Shown here piece after piece: positions 43,308-52,771 of a stretch of DNA of 64,000 bases. The notes beneath the pieces are model-generated. The model worked only from the letters and a program-made list of their open reading frames with translations. It was not told where the DNA came from and made no database searches. How positions within the stretch are numbered: the first letter of the stretch is position 1; every line of letters starts with the position of its first letter. Origin of the DNA: Gammaproteobacteria bacterium (lineage in GTDB: Bacteria; Pseudomonadota; Gammaproteobacteria; Berkiellales; Berkiellaceae); NCBI GenBank assembly GCA_016191245.1, contig JACPOY010000006.1, positions 155,685-219,684 of the forward strand. The letters are read 5' to 3'. The position numbers were made by a program, and so were the translations under genes.

Positions 43308-45451
43308 TACCTCACACTTGAGCTTAGACGTTTATCTTTTTTTTGTTCTGTTAACTCTACCGATTCTGTTTCTGAAACATTTGGACTGCTTGAAGAAACC
43401 TTCAATTGATTAAACTGATAAACGAGTGGGTCGACAGGATTATCTTCAAAGAGCGGTGCAGGATCTGCCTCGATATTTTCTTCGGCGCTCCATTGATGTA
43501 AATAGGGAAAAAGATCACATCTTATATCAAGTGGAAAATCTGCTATTATGTTTTTTCTTGCGAGAATATCAAAATTTAATCTTCCGATAAATAGTGATTT
43601 ATTCCAAAGAGTATTCTCACAACTTGTATCGTAGTCTTTTAAATAGATCCCTATAAAGGGTAGCGCACAGGGATTTTGTGCCATGATGTCACGCTGCAAA
43701 GCAAAGTTCCTGATAACAAAAAAATTTGGCTGCAATTCTTCCCATCTTTTTTTAAACTTAGGGTGAATGGCATTAAAAACGTCTTGTAATCTCGCTATGG
43801 GTAGAGACATTAATGCCATCGCGATGGCCATAGCAGAATTGAGATCCTGAGTTTTCCTCTTCATCAAATTATCTAAGGTTTGTATAAGAAATTCAATAAT
43901 AGTCACTTTTGCTTTGAGATCGGGTTGAATTAAAATTTTCTGAACAAGCAATTCTTTTAACTTTTCAAAAAGTGAATTAGCGTAAACTAAGTTTGGGGAT
44001 TTTTGATATTTTAATTCTTTTCTCCAGGACTGATCTTGAAACTCTGATATTTCTAATAAATGATACACTTGCCGAGTAAGCGCGCAGCAAGCATGAGCGA
44101 AATTGTTTGGTCCAAGATCTACCAAATTAATCTCAAAGACACTCTGCCACCGCTTGAGTATGACAGTGATGTGACTTTCTGCTTTAATAAGAGGATTGTC
44201 AGTCGCCTTTTTCAACGCAGCCAACTGCAATAATTGCGCATAAAAAGGTGAATCACTTCCCAAAAACTCTTTTAAGGTTGTCTCTAGATAATGATTATCT
44301 GCATAACATTTTGAAATGGAATCATTCAGCAGCATTGTCATCAATACATATAACGCAACAACTTTTCCTTGATGGGGCAATCTCAAATTAACTGCACTTA
44401 ATGTAGCGGTGATCTGGGTAGCAGAATAAAAATTTAGCAATCCCAACACTCTTTGTTGTACTTTTTCTGAATCAAAAGTACCCTGGTCAGTTTCTCCCTC
44501 ATCATAACCTGTGCATAGCTTGTATAATACTTGCTCAAGATCCTCCTCATGACTCTCATCATCCACAAGATTTCGTTTAAATTTAACGCTTAATCCATGT
44601 TCAATTAATCGTCGTTGAAATTCCGCTTTCTTTTTAACTAATTCCTCTTCTTTTTTAGCAGTGATGATTTGCTGTGCCTTAATCGATTTTTGAATACGCT
44701 CAGTAACTTTTAAAAGAAAATCTGCATCTTCAGATGTAAAATTTTGCTGCCATTGTTGATAAAGCGGAAGTGAATTCGTATCGTACTGTAATGTAGCCCC
44801 ATTTTTGAGTAACCAGACAAATGTTTTTACTGCACGTGCTTGATAAGCTTTTTTTAGTAATGACTGATGATTTAATGAATATTGCTTTAAATATTGCCTA
44901 AAATTTCTCAGAGAATCCGATTTTATCAACTCATCAAGCGCCGATGCTTCGATTTCACTTTCTTCTTGAGGCAAAATGCTTTCTCGTTTTTTAAGTTTTG
45001 TAAGCCTTGTTCCAACCGAATTTGGCTTTTGAAATTTTAGCTTGGCTGGTGGATTTAATATTTCTTCTGAATGTATTAATCGTTTTTCTGACCAGTGATT
45101 TCTCGTTAAATTCCTTTTAAAGGTTGCCTTTACTCCCGTTGACTCTATTTCATTTTTCTGAAAGGTACTTTGATACAGCTCATTGATAATTTTGGTAGAA
45201 AGCCTGGGATCGGTTAATAGCATCAAAGGCGTTTTACCATTGATATCGAGTGTTGCTAAATCAACATTTTTCTTAATCAGTAATTCCAAAATTTCAGGAT
45301 AATATAATGCAGCAAGATGTGCTGCGTTTTGGTTATCAGCAGTAACCTCATTGATCTCATGAGGATGAGTCTTTATTCTTTTTTTGACTCCCCTTTTATC
45401 ACCATTGATAATTTTAAACTGTAAATGCTCTTGAATATGATTTCCTGGCAT
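43304..45451 (-). CDS. Ankyrin and RasGEF domain protein, probable effector
   Basis: 715 residues. Residues 10-95 form two or three ankyrin repeats (NQNAAHLAALYYPEILELLI, GKTPLMLLTD). A charged coiled coil follows at 245-285. Residues about 300-400 could be a RasGEF N-terminal (REM-like) helical module. Residues about 440-650 match the CDC25-type RasGEF domain: LVDLGPNNFAHACCALTRQ, LNSAMAIAMALMSLPIARL (537-555), FFVIRNFALQ and LPFIGIYLKDYD (597-608). Such domains catalyse GDP/GTP exchange on Ras-like GTPases and are essentially eukaryotic; Legionella has at least one RasGEF effector (LegG2). It lies 16 bases after the 47489-45468 gene on the same strand, so they form an operon. Confidence 0.8.
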   Translation of the reverse strand: MPGNHIQEHLQFKIINGDKRGVKKRIKTHPHEINEVTADNQNAAHLAALYYPEILELLIKKNVDLATLDINGKTPLMLLTDPRLSTKIINELYQSTFQKNEIESTGVKATFKRNLTRNHWSEKRLIHSEEILNPPAKLKFQKPNSVGTRLTKLKKRESILPQEESEIEASALDELIKSDSLRNFRQYLKQYSLNHQSLLKKAYQARAVKTFVWLLKNGATLQYDTNSLPLYQQWQQNFTSEDADFLLKVTERIQKSIKAQQIITAKKEEELVKKKAEFQRRLIEHGLSVKFKRNLVDDESHEEDLEQVLYKLCTGYDEGETDQGTFDSEKVQQRVLGLLNFYSATQITATLSAVNLRLPHQGKVVALYVLMTMLLNDSISKCYADNHYLETTLKEFLGSDSPFYAQLLQLAALKKATDNPLIKAESHITVILKRWQSVFEINLVDLGPNNFAHACCALTRQVYHLLEISEFQDQSWRKELKYQKSPNLVYANSLFEKLKELLVQKILIQPDLKAKVTIIEFLIQTLDNLMKRKTQDLNSAMAIAMALMSLPIARLQDVFNAIHPKFKKRWEELQPNFFVIRNFALQRDIMAQNPCALPFIGIYLKDYDTSCENTLWNKSLFIGRLNFDILARKNIIADFPLDIRCDLFPYLHQWSAEENIEADPAPLFEDNPVDPLVYQFNQLKVSSSSPNVSETESVELTEQKKDKRLSSSVRY

Positions 45452-45467
45452 ACTTGGTCACTCTTTT

Positions 45468-47489
45468 TTAAAATGGTTTTGCTGGCTTACGCTTAAGATC
45501 GCTTTCGCTTTTAGTGTGGTGGAGCATTTTATGATGCTTGTGATCCTTAGTTGGTGAGCCATGGGGTGTATGCGTTGGGCTTTTTCTTTCTTTTGAGTCA
45601 TGAGATGAAAGTGGCGTTGTAGCTGTTTCTTCCAATGTAAATTGAAGCAATCTTTTTTGAACATCATCTAGTATTTCACCAATTTTATCAGGATTTTCTG
45701 ATACATCTTCTTGTGACAATTTTCTGGGCCTATCTAGATCATAGACCGTATTACTTCGCATATAAACCTTATCTGGTCTTTCACTACTTGTTTTTCTTTC
45801 CTTCTTGCCAAGTCGAGGTATGGATCGTTCTTTAGGTGGTGAGTTTTGTGGAGAATGGGACTCTTCTGTCCTTTTAGTGCGGCTAGATGCAGAAATAACT
45901 TTACGGTCTTTTGGAGGAGTACTTGGTGGTGTACTTGGCGAACTTGTTCTTTCTTTATTTTCTAGCGTTAAGCGTGTCACTTTATCTTTCATTTTTGCCA
46001 AGTCTGATTCCAACCGTTTGCAATCATCCTCATATCCTTTCACTGAGGTTTTGAGTTCATCAATTTCTGCTTGTAATTGGGAGATCTTGATATTAGCTTC
46101 GCGGTTATTATTTTGTAGAACTTCACAATGACGATTTACCTCTTCATTGCTAAGCTCATAATGCATGACATTGTATGGTATATTAAAATCTTGTTTTGGT
46201 TGCCCATCGATAAAACTACGCATGATAATAAAATCAAATATATTTTCTAGTTTAGCATGTTTTGAAAACGGTATTTGTAAGACTTGCCTCAATACTTTTG
46301 CATAGAGTTTTATTCTATTGTGATTGTCTTTTTCTTCATCCTCTTTATATACTTCTCCTAACAAATAGATAAAATTATGAATTGCCTCGGCTTTTGGTGG
46401 ATTAAATTTAGCATGTCTTGTTATGATGTCCTTAAAAAATTGCAGCACCACTGTTTGTCGAAAGGACTCCTCTTTATGCTGAGAAATTAAGCCAAGTGTT
46501 TTTTGGTAATTTCCTACAATATCAGCATTAATTGGTAATTGCGCACCACGTTCAAACAAACTGGGATTGGTCTCAACTTTAACACCAAGTTCTTTACTTT
46601 TTTCATTACACCGCGAATACAGAAGATAAACTTTGTCATCATAGACTTCATTAAATACTGGATGGGTCAAGACTAGATTCATCATACAAGTGATAAACGG
46701 ATTTGCTTGTCTATCAGTTTCAGGCCAAAGATCTAAACCTTTTAATACCGGCAAAGCAAGCATTAAAAGTGTTTTTACTTGATTTGCTTCATCGACGTGA
46801 GCTTGAGAAATTATTTTTTTAGATAGCATCAAAAAAGTGTGGAGTACTTTTGCTTCTTGCCGATATCCATGTGCTGTCATATCAGCAATAAAGTCAATGA
46901 ATATCTTTTCAATTGCATATATTAATTGTGGATTTCTATGTTCGCTATGAGACGTTAATATTTTCATGACTTCTTTTGAAAATGCAGTATAGTCCAAACT
47001 TCTAGAAATTCTTTCCCGTATTTCATCAAATTTCGTCAGAAAATCAGTTTTAAATTTAGTATGTATTGCTTGCAGCGATTCATCAGCATGATGTAAAAAA
47101 TCCCAATTCATCATTCCAAATTTGATAAATGAACATAAAATATAAGGGATATTTTCCGAGCTAAAATTTAGGCTAACTCTTGCTTTTTCATGCGCATCTA
47201 CATTAAAACGAGAGATATCTGCGGCATGTTCTTCAGGTTGAGCTGATTTATCTGAAATTTCATAATTAATTAGCTCAATAAAGAAATCCATTTCTTCTAT
47301 TGATGCTTCATTAATTCTAAATGCTTGTATATTTGAAAAATCTTTTTGTAATGCATATTCAAAAATGCAAATCAGCTCCTGTGAAGAATAAGAGCGTTTT
47401 ACATAAGACGGCTCTACTATGGGTTCAGGTATATCAGGATCTTGTTTGGGTTTTGAATTTTTTCGTAAACTACGTATAAAATCTTTCAT
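45468..47489 (-). CDS. Coiled-coil protein with proline-directed phosphosite-like basic tail, candidate effector
   Basis: 673 residues, not recognised as a known family. Residues 1-440 are helical. Residues about 445-514 form a coiled coil (ISQLQAEIDELKTSV). The tail 515-673 is disordered, basic and full of S/T-P dipeptides, with three sites fitting the S/T-P-x-K/R consensus of cyclin-dependent and related kinases: TPPK at 524, SPPK at 550, SPTK at 645. A His/Lys-rich end follows. GAGGA lies 8 bases before the ATG. It is upstream of, and probably co-transcribed with, the ankyrin-RasGEF gene. A host-phosphorylated effector is an inference. Confidence 0.65.
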   Translation of the reverse strand: MKDFIRSLRKNSKPKQDPDIPEPIVEPSYVKRSYSSQELICIFEYALQKDFSNIQAFRINEASIEEMDFFIELINYEISDKSAQPEEHAADISRFNVDAHEKARVSLNFSSENIPYILCSFIKFGMMNWDFLHHADESLQAIHTKFKTDFLTKFDEIRERISRSLDYTAFSKEVMKILTSHSEHRNPQLIYAIEKIFIDFIADMTAHGYRQEAKVLHTFLMLSKKIISQAHVDEANQVKTLLMLALPVLKGLDLWPETDRQANPFITCMMNLVLTHPVFNEVYDDKVYLLYSRCNEKSKELGVKVETNPSLFERGAQLPINADIVGNYQKTLGLISQHKEESFRQTVVLQFFKDIITRHAKFNPPKAEAIHNFIYLLGEVYKEDEEKDNHNRIKLYAKVLRQVLQIPFSKHAKLENIFDFIIMRSFIDGQPKQDFNIPYNVMHYELSNEEVNRHCEVLQNNNREANIKISQLQAEIDELKTSVKGYEDDCKRLESDLAKMKDKVTRLTLENKERTSSPSTPPSTPPKDRKVISASSRTKRTEESHSPQNSPPKERSIPRLGKKERKTSSERPDKVYMRSNTVYDLDRPRKLSQEDVSENPDKIGEILDDVQKRLLQFTLEETATTPLSSHDSKERKSPTHTPHGSPTKDHKHHKMLHHTKSESDLKRKPAKPF

Positions 47490-47942
47490 GTCTTTTCCTC
47501 ATCTAACAATCAATAATGTTGAATATAGATATTTAAACAGTCATGAGACTTTTCCCTGAGTTATCCAGGGTAAGTGATTAAACTGTCAAATTGCTGAGAT
47601 TAATTTTTCAGGAGTAGCCAGCAAATTGCTGTACATTGTGATTCATCGCGAAAATTATCGGGTGTCGACGATAGGATTGTAAGAAGTAAGAATATACGTA
47701 TGTCATGTAAATTCTATTACATTGGGAATTTAACTGACCGCAGTATATTTTTTTGACTCTTTCAAGTCAACAAATAGATCGATGCATGGACACTCAATTC
47801 TAAAAATTTGCGAAGAATCGAATTCTCTGCTTAATTTTAAGTGATATAGTAACTTAACACACTGGCTATGAAACCAGTGTTATCGCTTTATTAAGGATTG
47901 ATAAGGCGAAAGAATTTAAAGATACTTACCAAGGAGGGTTTG
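47490..47942. other. 453-base intergenic region before the autotransporter
   Basis: AT-rich gap between the divergent coiled-coil gene and the autotransporter. It contains an extended -10-like TGATATAGT at 47842-47850 and a short hairpin ACACTGG/CCAGTGT near 47860-47880 between that promoter and the ribosome site AAGGAGG at 47931. No gene or RNA was recognised. Confidence 0.5.
47842..47850 (+). promoter_or_regulatory. Possible extended -10 promoter of the autotransporter gene
   Basis: TGATATAGT (TGn plus TATAGT) lies about 93 bases before the ATG at 47943, leaving a leader that contains the ACACTGG/CCAGTGT hairpin. No clear -35. Confidence 0.4.
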
Positions 47943-50582
47943 ATGAAGGCCAAAGGTCGCACATTTTTAACACGCGCAGTGCTGGCGTCTTCTGTATTTT
48001 GTTTATTTCCTTTGACAGCACAAGCTGTATTAACCAACATCATCGTGACTCCAGATAGCACGGCAACACTTTTGGATCCTCCAAGTAATGGTGCAGGTGG
48101 TGTGGGTGGTTATGCTTTTACACTCACCAACAGTGTATTCACAGTTACCAATAACTATATCGTTGGCCAAACTGGTGCTGTATCATTTGATAATACCGCC
48201 AATAAAGCAGGTATTATTCTTAATTTTGATGGCAATTCAACCGTGCAAGGTGAAACTGGCGCTGTTAATCCGCTAGATACTATTAATGTTAATGGCAGCT
48301 CTGGCACCACAGTATTTTTTCAAAATGATGTAAACGCAGCAAATCTTAATGTTACTGCAGGCGGCACGGCGCAATTTAAAACTGCAGTGATTACAGCGGA
48401 TATCGACAATACCGGAGCGTCTAATACTGGCACTTTAATATTCAATGATACCAATACCGTTAACGGTAGTATTGGTGCTACCAATCCCTTTAATTTGATT
48501 ACTGCTCAAAATACTCTCGGTGCTGCTTATACATTAATATTTGATAGCCCAGTTGTGAACGCAACAACAATTAATCTTCTCGATGGTGGCGTAGGTAATG
48601 CTACTACTTTACGATTAGATAATGCCGCTATGGTGTTAACTGGCAATATTACAAACAAAACCAACGATTTAAATATTCTTAATATTCTGAATGCAACCAC
48701 GATTAATGGCAATCTTGGCACATCAGATGCTGTATTTAACAAAATCATGGTTGGTGCAAATGTCAATACCACCATTAATGGTAATATTTTTGTTGGCGCA
48801 GCGGGTGTTCAATTTCAAGCTAATAACAAGCTAAGTATTGGCAGTGGGTTTAATATTAACGGCCCTGTGACTACAATTGCTAATGGAGCAGGTATACTTA
48901 ATTTCTTAGGTAATTCAACCATTACTTCTCAAATTGGTGCCGGTGGTGCCGCATTAGCGCTTGTAGGAATATCTGGTCCTGCAGGAACAGTTGTTAACCT
49001 ACAAAATAATATCTTTGCAGATGTATTAGTGGGCAATGGCGGTACTCTCGCCGTAACAGGCGCGCGCACTATTACTGGGGATTTCGATGTTCAACCTGGT
49101 GTCTTAAGTTTGGGCGCAAATTCTCCTCTCACCGTCACGGGTGCTTTTAGCATGAATGCGGCATCAACGCTGCAAATTGATATGGCAGGAAGCTCAACCA
49201 CTACCAGCAAAGTCGCTGTAGCAGGTAATGCAACTACCAATACGGCCACTACCATTAACATTCTCAATGCTGGTTATTCCCCTACTCCTGTTACTAACAC
49301 CATTATTACAAGTGGAGCCGCAGGTAACTATGGTGCACCAACCCCTCTGGTGACCTCCAATAGTTTATTAACGCAATTTATCACTCAAGTGAATGGTCAA
49401 AACTTAGAATTGGTTTCTTTATCACAGGCTGTTGCTGCTAACACCAACCAATCTAATACAGTTGGCGTGGCTAGTGCATTAGATGCTATTGCCAGAAGCG
49501 GGCAACCTGTGGGTGGTCTTTTAGGTAATGTGATTAACAGCTTAGGGTTATTTACCAGCCAAGCTCAGTTAACCGAAGCGCTGGCAGAATTAGCACCTAA
49601 TGTCTCCGGTGCTAATATGTATGAAAGCTTTATGCTGCAAAGAAAGACCAGTGATGCGGTGGGTGATAGATTAGATAATTTGAACCAACATTTACATGCC
49701 TCAAATAGCTATGCTAGCGGTTATGCTGCAGGCGATCGTAATGCACCATGCTATGGTTCTTGGGTAAGATTGTTTGGTCAAACAGCAGATCAAGACCGAC
49801 GTGATAATATCGATGGCTATACCGATGATATGTGGGGTATCGCTGGTGGCTTTGACTTAATGACTTCTGAAAATGCATTAGTTGGGATTGCACTTAGCTG
49901 GGCTAATGCTGATATTCGTTATGATATCGCAGGTGGTGGCGATTCCGATATCGATAGTTACCAAGCTGCGCTTTATGGTGATTACCACTTTAGCAACCCA
50001 CTTTTCCTCCACTGGTTTGGTGCTGTCGCTTATAATGATTACCATAATGAACGTAACGTGAATTTTGCAAACCTTTTCTTTAGTCCAACAGGTGACACCC
50101 ATGCTTGGCAATATGGGGCAAAAGCTGAATTAGGTTATATCTTTGGGGAACAAGCTTTAAAAACTATTCCGATGGTTTCACTTTATTACTCACATCTTGA
50201 TATGAAATCATATACCGAAATAGGTGCCAACACCGCCAATCAAACCATTGATGATGAAGGTTTTGACATATTGCAAGGTGGCCTCGGTATTAAGTTTGCT
50301 TATGATTGCCCACATGGTAGAACCTTGTATCAGCCAGAACTGCATTTGAATGCTTTCTATGACTTTATTGGCGACAGATTTGAAACCACGTCACAATTTG
50401 TAGGTAGCGGTCCAAGCTTTACCACATCTGGCTTTAAACCTGCGCAAGACAGTTATAACATCGGTGCCAGTGTGTCTATCTTTGGTGATAACAACGTTAC
50501 ACTCACCGCAAGCTATGACTTTGACTTCAAAGATGACTACACCGCTAATTCAGGCTTCTTAAGATTGCGTTATGGTTGGTAG
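47943..50582 (+). CDS. Autotransporter (type Va secretion) with beta-helical passenger
   Basis: 879 residues from the ATG at 47943, which has AAGGAGGG 4 bases upstream; an in-frame start at 47898 lacks a site. A signal peptide (residues 1-28, cleavage after AQA) is followed by a passenger of about 560 residues made of short Asn/Thr/Gly-rich repeats (INGNLGTSD-like, TINGNIF-like) typical of a beta-helix. The C-terminal about 260 residues are an autotransporter barrel (WGIAGGFDLMTSENALVGIALSW) ending in LRLRYGW with an aromatic last residue. Surface adhesin or similar role is inferred. The strong hairpin at 50604 ends the transcript. Confidence 0.85.
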   Translation: MKAKGRTFLTRAVLASSVFCLFPLTAQAVLTNIIVTPDSTATLLDPPSNGAGGVGGYAFTLTNSVFTVTNNYIVGQTGAVSFDNTANKAGIILNFDGNSTVQGETGAVNPLDTINVNGSSGTTVFFQNDVNAANLNVTAGGTAQFKTAVITADIDNTGASNTGTLIFNDTNTVNGSIGATNPFNLITAQNTLGAAYTLIFDSPVVNATTINLLDGGVGNATTLRLDNAAMVLTGNITNKTNDLNILNILNATTINGNLGTSDAVFNKIMVGANVNTTINGNIFVGAAGVQFQANNKLSIGSGFNINGPVTTIANGAGILNFLGNSTITSQIGAGGAALALVGISGPAGTVVNLQNNIFADVLVGNGGTLAVTGARTITGDFDVQPGVLSLGANSPLTVTGAFSMNAASTLQIDMAGSSTTTSKVAVAGNATTNTATTINILNAGYSPTPVTNTIITSGAAGNYGAPTPLVTSNSLLTQFITQVNGQNLELVSLSQAVAANTNQSNTVGVASALDAIARSGQPVGGLLGNVINSLGLFTSQAQLTEALAELAPNVSGANMYESFMLQRKTSDAVGDRLDNLNQHLHASNSYASGYAAGDRNAPCYGSWVRLFGQTADQDRRDNIDGYTDDMWGIAGGFDLMTSENALVGIALSWANADIRYDIAGGGDSDIDSYQAALYGDYHFSNPLFLHWFGAVAYNDYHNERNVNFANLFFSPTGDTHAWQYGAKAELGYIFGEQALKTIPMVSLYYSHLDMKSYTEIGANTANQTIDDEGFDILQGGLGIKFAYDCPHGRTLYQPELHLNAFYDFIGDRFETTSQFVGSGPSFTTSGFKPAQDSYNIGASVSIFGDNNVTLTASYDFDFKDDYTANSGFLRLRYGW

Positions 50583-50603
50583 TAAAACGGTAAATATGAT
50601 TAT

Positions 50604-50637
50604 AATCAAGGCAGATCTTTATCTGCCTTGATTTTTT
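50604..50637 (+). terminator. Terminator after the autotransporter gene
   Basis: AATCAAGGCAGAT at 50604-50616, loop CTTT, ATCTGCCTTGATT at 50621-50633, then a T run. A 13-bp perfect stem 20 bases after the stop. Confidence 0.9.
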
Positions 50638-50652
50638 AAATAAGGGAACGCT

Positions 50653-51315
50653 ATGTATAAAAAGGTATTACCTATTTCATTAAGTTTATTCCTTAGCGCT
50701 ATGGCTTGGACATCTCCTCTTCTTGCTGCAGATGCGAAAGATGAGACGCCTAAAACCAACATGCAATTTGGTAAAGACGATATGGCTGAAGTTGAAGTAG
50801 AAAATCTTCATCATTCAGGCAAACTGTTGGTCAAAAAAATTAAAGTAGCAGAATCAACTATCATCAATGGCTCATTGCAAGCTGTCAATTCAGAGTTTAA
50901 ACAGCAAACTGTTATCAATGGTCAATTACAAGCCGTAGATAGCAAGTTTAATGATCTCTCCGTCAATGGTGGGGCAAATTTAAAAAATATTGAAGTCAAA
51001 GGCCCTGCTGATATCAATGGCAGCATGAAGTTAGAAAAAAGCAAATTTGATAATACATTGAATGTCAACGGCCAGTTAACTGCAAAAGATTCTTCATTTG
51101 CCAAAATGTTAACTTTAAAAGGCAAAGAGATTGAATTAGAAAATTGTAGCGTTCAAGATATCACTATACAAAAAGGCCCAGAGACGCAAACGCTTAACCT
51201 TAAAGGGACTAAAGTCGCAGGCGCAGTTACTTTTGAATCTGGCACAGGGATTATCAAGCAAGATGATAAATCTGTTATCGAAGGCAAAGTAACCGGAGCG
51301 ACAGTTCAGAAGTAA
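50653..51315 (+). CDS. Secreted repeat protein of unknown function
   Basis: 220 residues with a signal peptide (1-25, cleavage after LLA-AD). The mature part is built of about 20-residue repeats with an 'INGxLQAxxSxF' theme (IINGSLQAVNSEF, VINGQLQAVDSKF, NVNGQLTAKDSSF), which predicts a small parallel beta-helix resembling bactofilin or pentapeptide-type solenoids. Located directly after the autotransporter terminator with its own ribosome site (AAGGGA). Periplasmic or outer-surface location is likely; function unknown. Confidence 0.7.
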   Translation: MYKKVLPISLSLFLSAMAWTSPLLAADAKDETPKTNMQFGKDDMAEVEVENLHHSGKLLVKKIKVAESTIINGSLQAVNSEFKQQTVINGQLQAVDSKFNDLSVNGGANLKNIEVKGPADINGSMKLEKSKFDNTLNVNGQLTAKDSSFAKMLTLKGKEIELENCSVQDITIQKGPETQTLNLKGTKVAGAVTFESGTGIIKQDDKSVIEGKVTGATVQK

Positions 51316-51335
51316 CAAACGCGCCTTTAGCCCAA

Positions 51336-51393
51336 AATGCCCCTCCTTTGGAATCAAAGGAGGGTGCGAGTCTTCGAGCGGGTGGATTTTTTA
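51336..51393. repeat. Palindromic element, family B, copy 2
   Basis: CCTCCTTTGGAATCAAAGGAGG followed by GTGCGAGTCTTCGAGCGGG and TGGATTT. Read on the other strand it matches the copy at 27025-27090. It lies between two convergent small genes and could end both transcripts. Confidence 0.75.
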
Positions 51394-51397
51394 AAAA

Positions 51398-51682
51398 TCA
51401 CAACCCCGGCGGAAATTCCTGAATTTCTGGGATGGGCGAGCGATCGTCAATTGCGGGCATTTGAGTATTTCTTTCAATATTTCTGGTTTTATTCGTATCA
51501 TTGCCTTCATAATCATCAGATTCAACATTCAAAGTAGGACTATGGGGTAGCGGCTCTAAGTACTGAGAAGGTTGCCGTAAATAAGTGGGTTGCGCTCTTT
51601 GACGAAAGTCATCATTCCATCTACAACCTTGGATCGCAATCACGGCTAAGGCAGTTAGCATAATTATATTTTCTTTGCCCAC
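51398..51682 (-). CDS. Small Pro-rich lipoprotein
   Basis: 94 residues from a GTG at 51682 with AAGGAG 6 bases upstream. An earlier ATG at 51739 would spoil the signal. The N-terminus is a lipoprotein signal (KENIIMLTALAVIAIQGC), with Cys18-19 as the lipidated residue in a V/I-Q-G-C lipobox. The mature chain is hydrophilic, disordered-looking and rich in Pro, Asn, Asp and Arg. Function unknown. Confidence 0.6.
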   Translation of the reverse strand: MGKENIIMLTALAVIAIQGCRWNDDFRQRAQPTYLRQPSQYLEPLPHSPTLNVESDDYEGNDTNKTRNIERNTQMPAIDDRSPIPEIQEFPPGL

Positions 51683-51799
51683 CTGAGACTCCTTGGTTAA
51701 ATCAAAATATTCTTTAATGAATCCTCTTAAGTTTAGCATCCAACAATTTATTTTCCATGAATTCTTGCCAATATATGCTGTCAGCGGTATAAGACCAGA

Positions 51800-52771
51800 A
51801 TGCTTAAAAATCCTAAAATAATACTTAATCTATTGCTCATCGCTGCATTGCAGCTATGGTTGTCCCCTCTTTTTGCCTGCTCTTCCATTACGTTGGTATC
51901 TAGCAATAGTCATTTTGCTATGGTGCATAGAATTGAGGCTTCGCTATATGCTCAACCTAATCCTAAGCCGAAGTTGAAACATGTCATTGCTGAAAACATT
52001 GAAGGCGAAAATTACTTTGAGAAGCGAAAAGATAGTTGTCTCATTGTTACGATAGGATCTGAAGCACTAACGAACGTTTTAAAAACCCAAACTAAGTTAC
52101 CTATCTTAAGCGTACTCGTGCGTAAAAGCGTTTTTCATTATTTGCTGAGAGAGCATGATCGTAAACTAAGTGATCCACAATATCCTATTAGTGTAATTTA
52201 CTTAGATCAGCCCTTTGAACGTCAATTACTGCTTTTGCAATCTTTAAGTCCAAAGCAAGATAAGAATCAAATTGGCATTTTATTAGGACCCAACTCTTTA
52301 CAAGAACAAGAATATCTGCAGCACCTAGCTCAAAAGAATAAATTCTTATTAAATACGGTCTATGTGAATAAATTTGAAAATCCAGTTGCTGTGCTGGATG
52401 CTTTATTAGATGAAGTAAAAATTGTCTTAGCCATTCCAGATAGCAGAATTTATAACAGCAAAACGACTCGAGGAATGCTACTCACTGCATTCCATAAAAG
52501 AGTACCCCTTATTGGGTATTCAAAGACCTATGTCAATAATGGTGCGCTTGCTTCTGTTTATTCAACAACTAAACAGTTAGCAGATCAAACTGCCGAACAA
52601 ATCTTATTGTTCAGTCGCAGTAAAGATCAAAAATTACCCTCTGCACAATACCCTAAGGAATTTGCAGTTGCAGTTAATTATCAAGTGGCACGTTCTTTAG
52701 GACTTGCTGTCGATAGCGAGACAGCACTTAAAAACTCTATTGAAAAAATGGAAAAACAAAACCATGGTTAA
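51800..52771 (+). CDS. Periplasmic substrate-binding-like protein
   Basis: 323 residues with a signal peptide (1-26, ending LFACSS; a lipid anchor on Cys27 is possible). The two-lobe layout and the segments [53 protein letters not shown] and [20 protein letters not shown] match the ABC_sub_bind (PF04392-like) family. No permease or ATPase gene is present. Its end overlaps the start of the BarA-type kinase by 8 bases, so the two are translationally coupled, suggesting that the binding protein feeds the kinase and not a transporter. Confidence 0.8.
   Translation: MLKNPKIILNLLLIAALQLWLSPLFACSSITLVSSNSHFAMVHRIEASLYAQPNPKPKLKHVIAENIEGENYFEKRKDSCLIVTIGSEALTNVLKTQTKLPILSVLVRKSVFHYLLREHDRKLSDPQYPISVIYLDQPFERQLLLLQSLSPKQDKNQIGILLGPNSLQEQEYLQHLAQKNKFLLNTVYVNKFENPVAVLDALLDEVKIVLAIPDSRIYNSKTTRGMLLTAFHKRVPLIGYSKTYVNNGALASVYSTTKQLADQTAEQILLFSRSKDQKLPSAQYPKEFAVAVNYQVARSLGLAVDSETALKNSIEKMEKQNHG

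Noticed and set aside
47805..47835. TTCGATTC-like T-loop sequence suggesting a tRNA
   Set aside because: The flanking bases do not form a 5-bp T stem and no anticodon or acceptor arm can be drawn.
51337..51537. Plus-strand frame overlapping the small lipoprotein gene
   Set aside because: It begins inside a palindromic repeat and has no ribosome site; the opposite-strand lipoprotein has a clear lipobox and AAGGAG.
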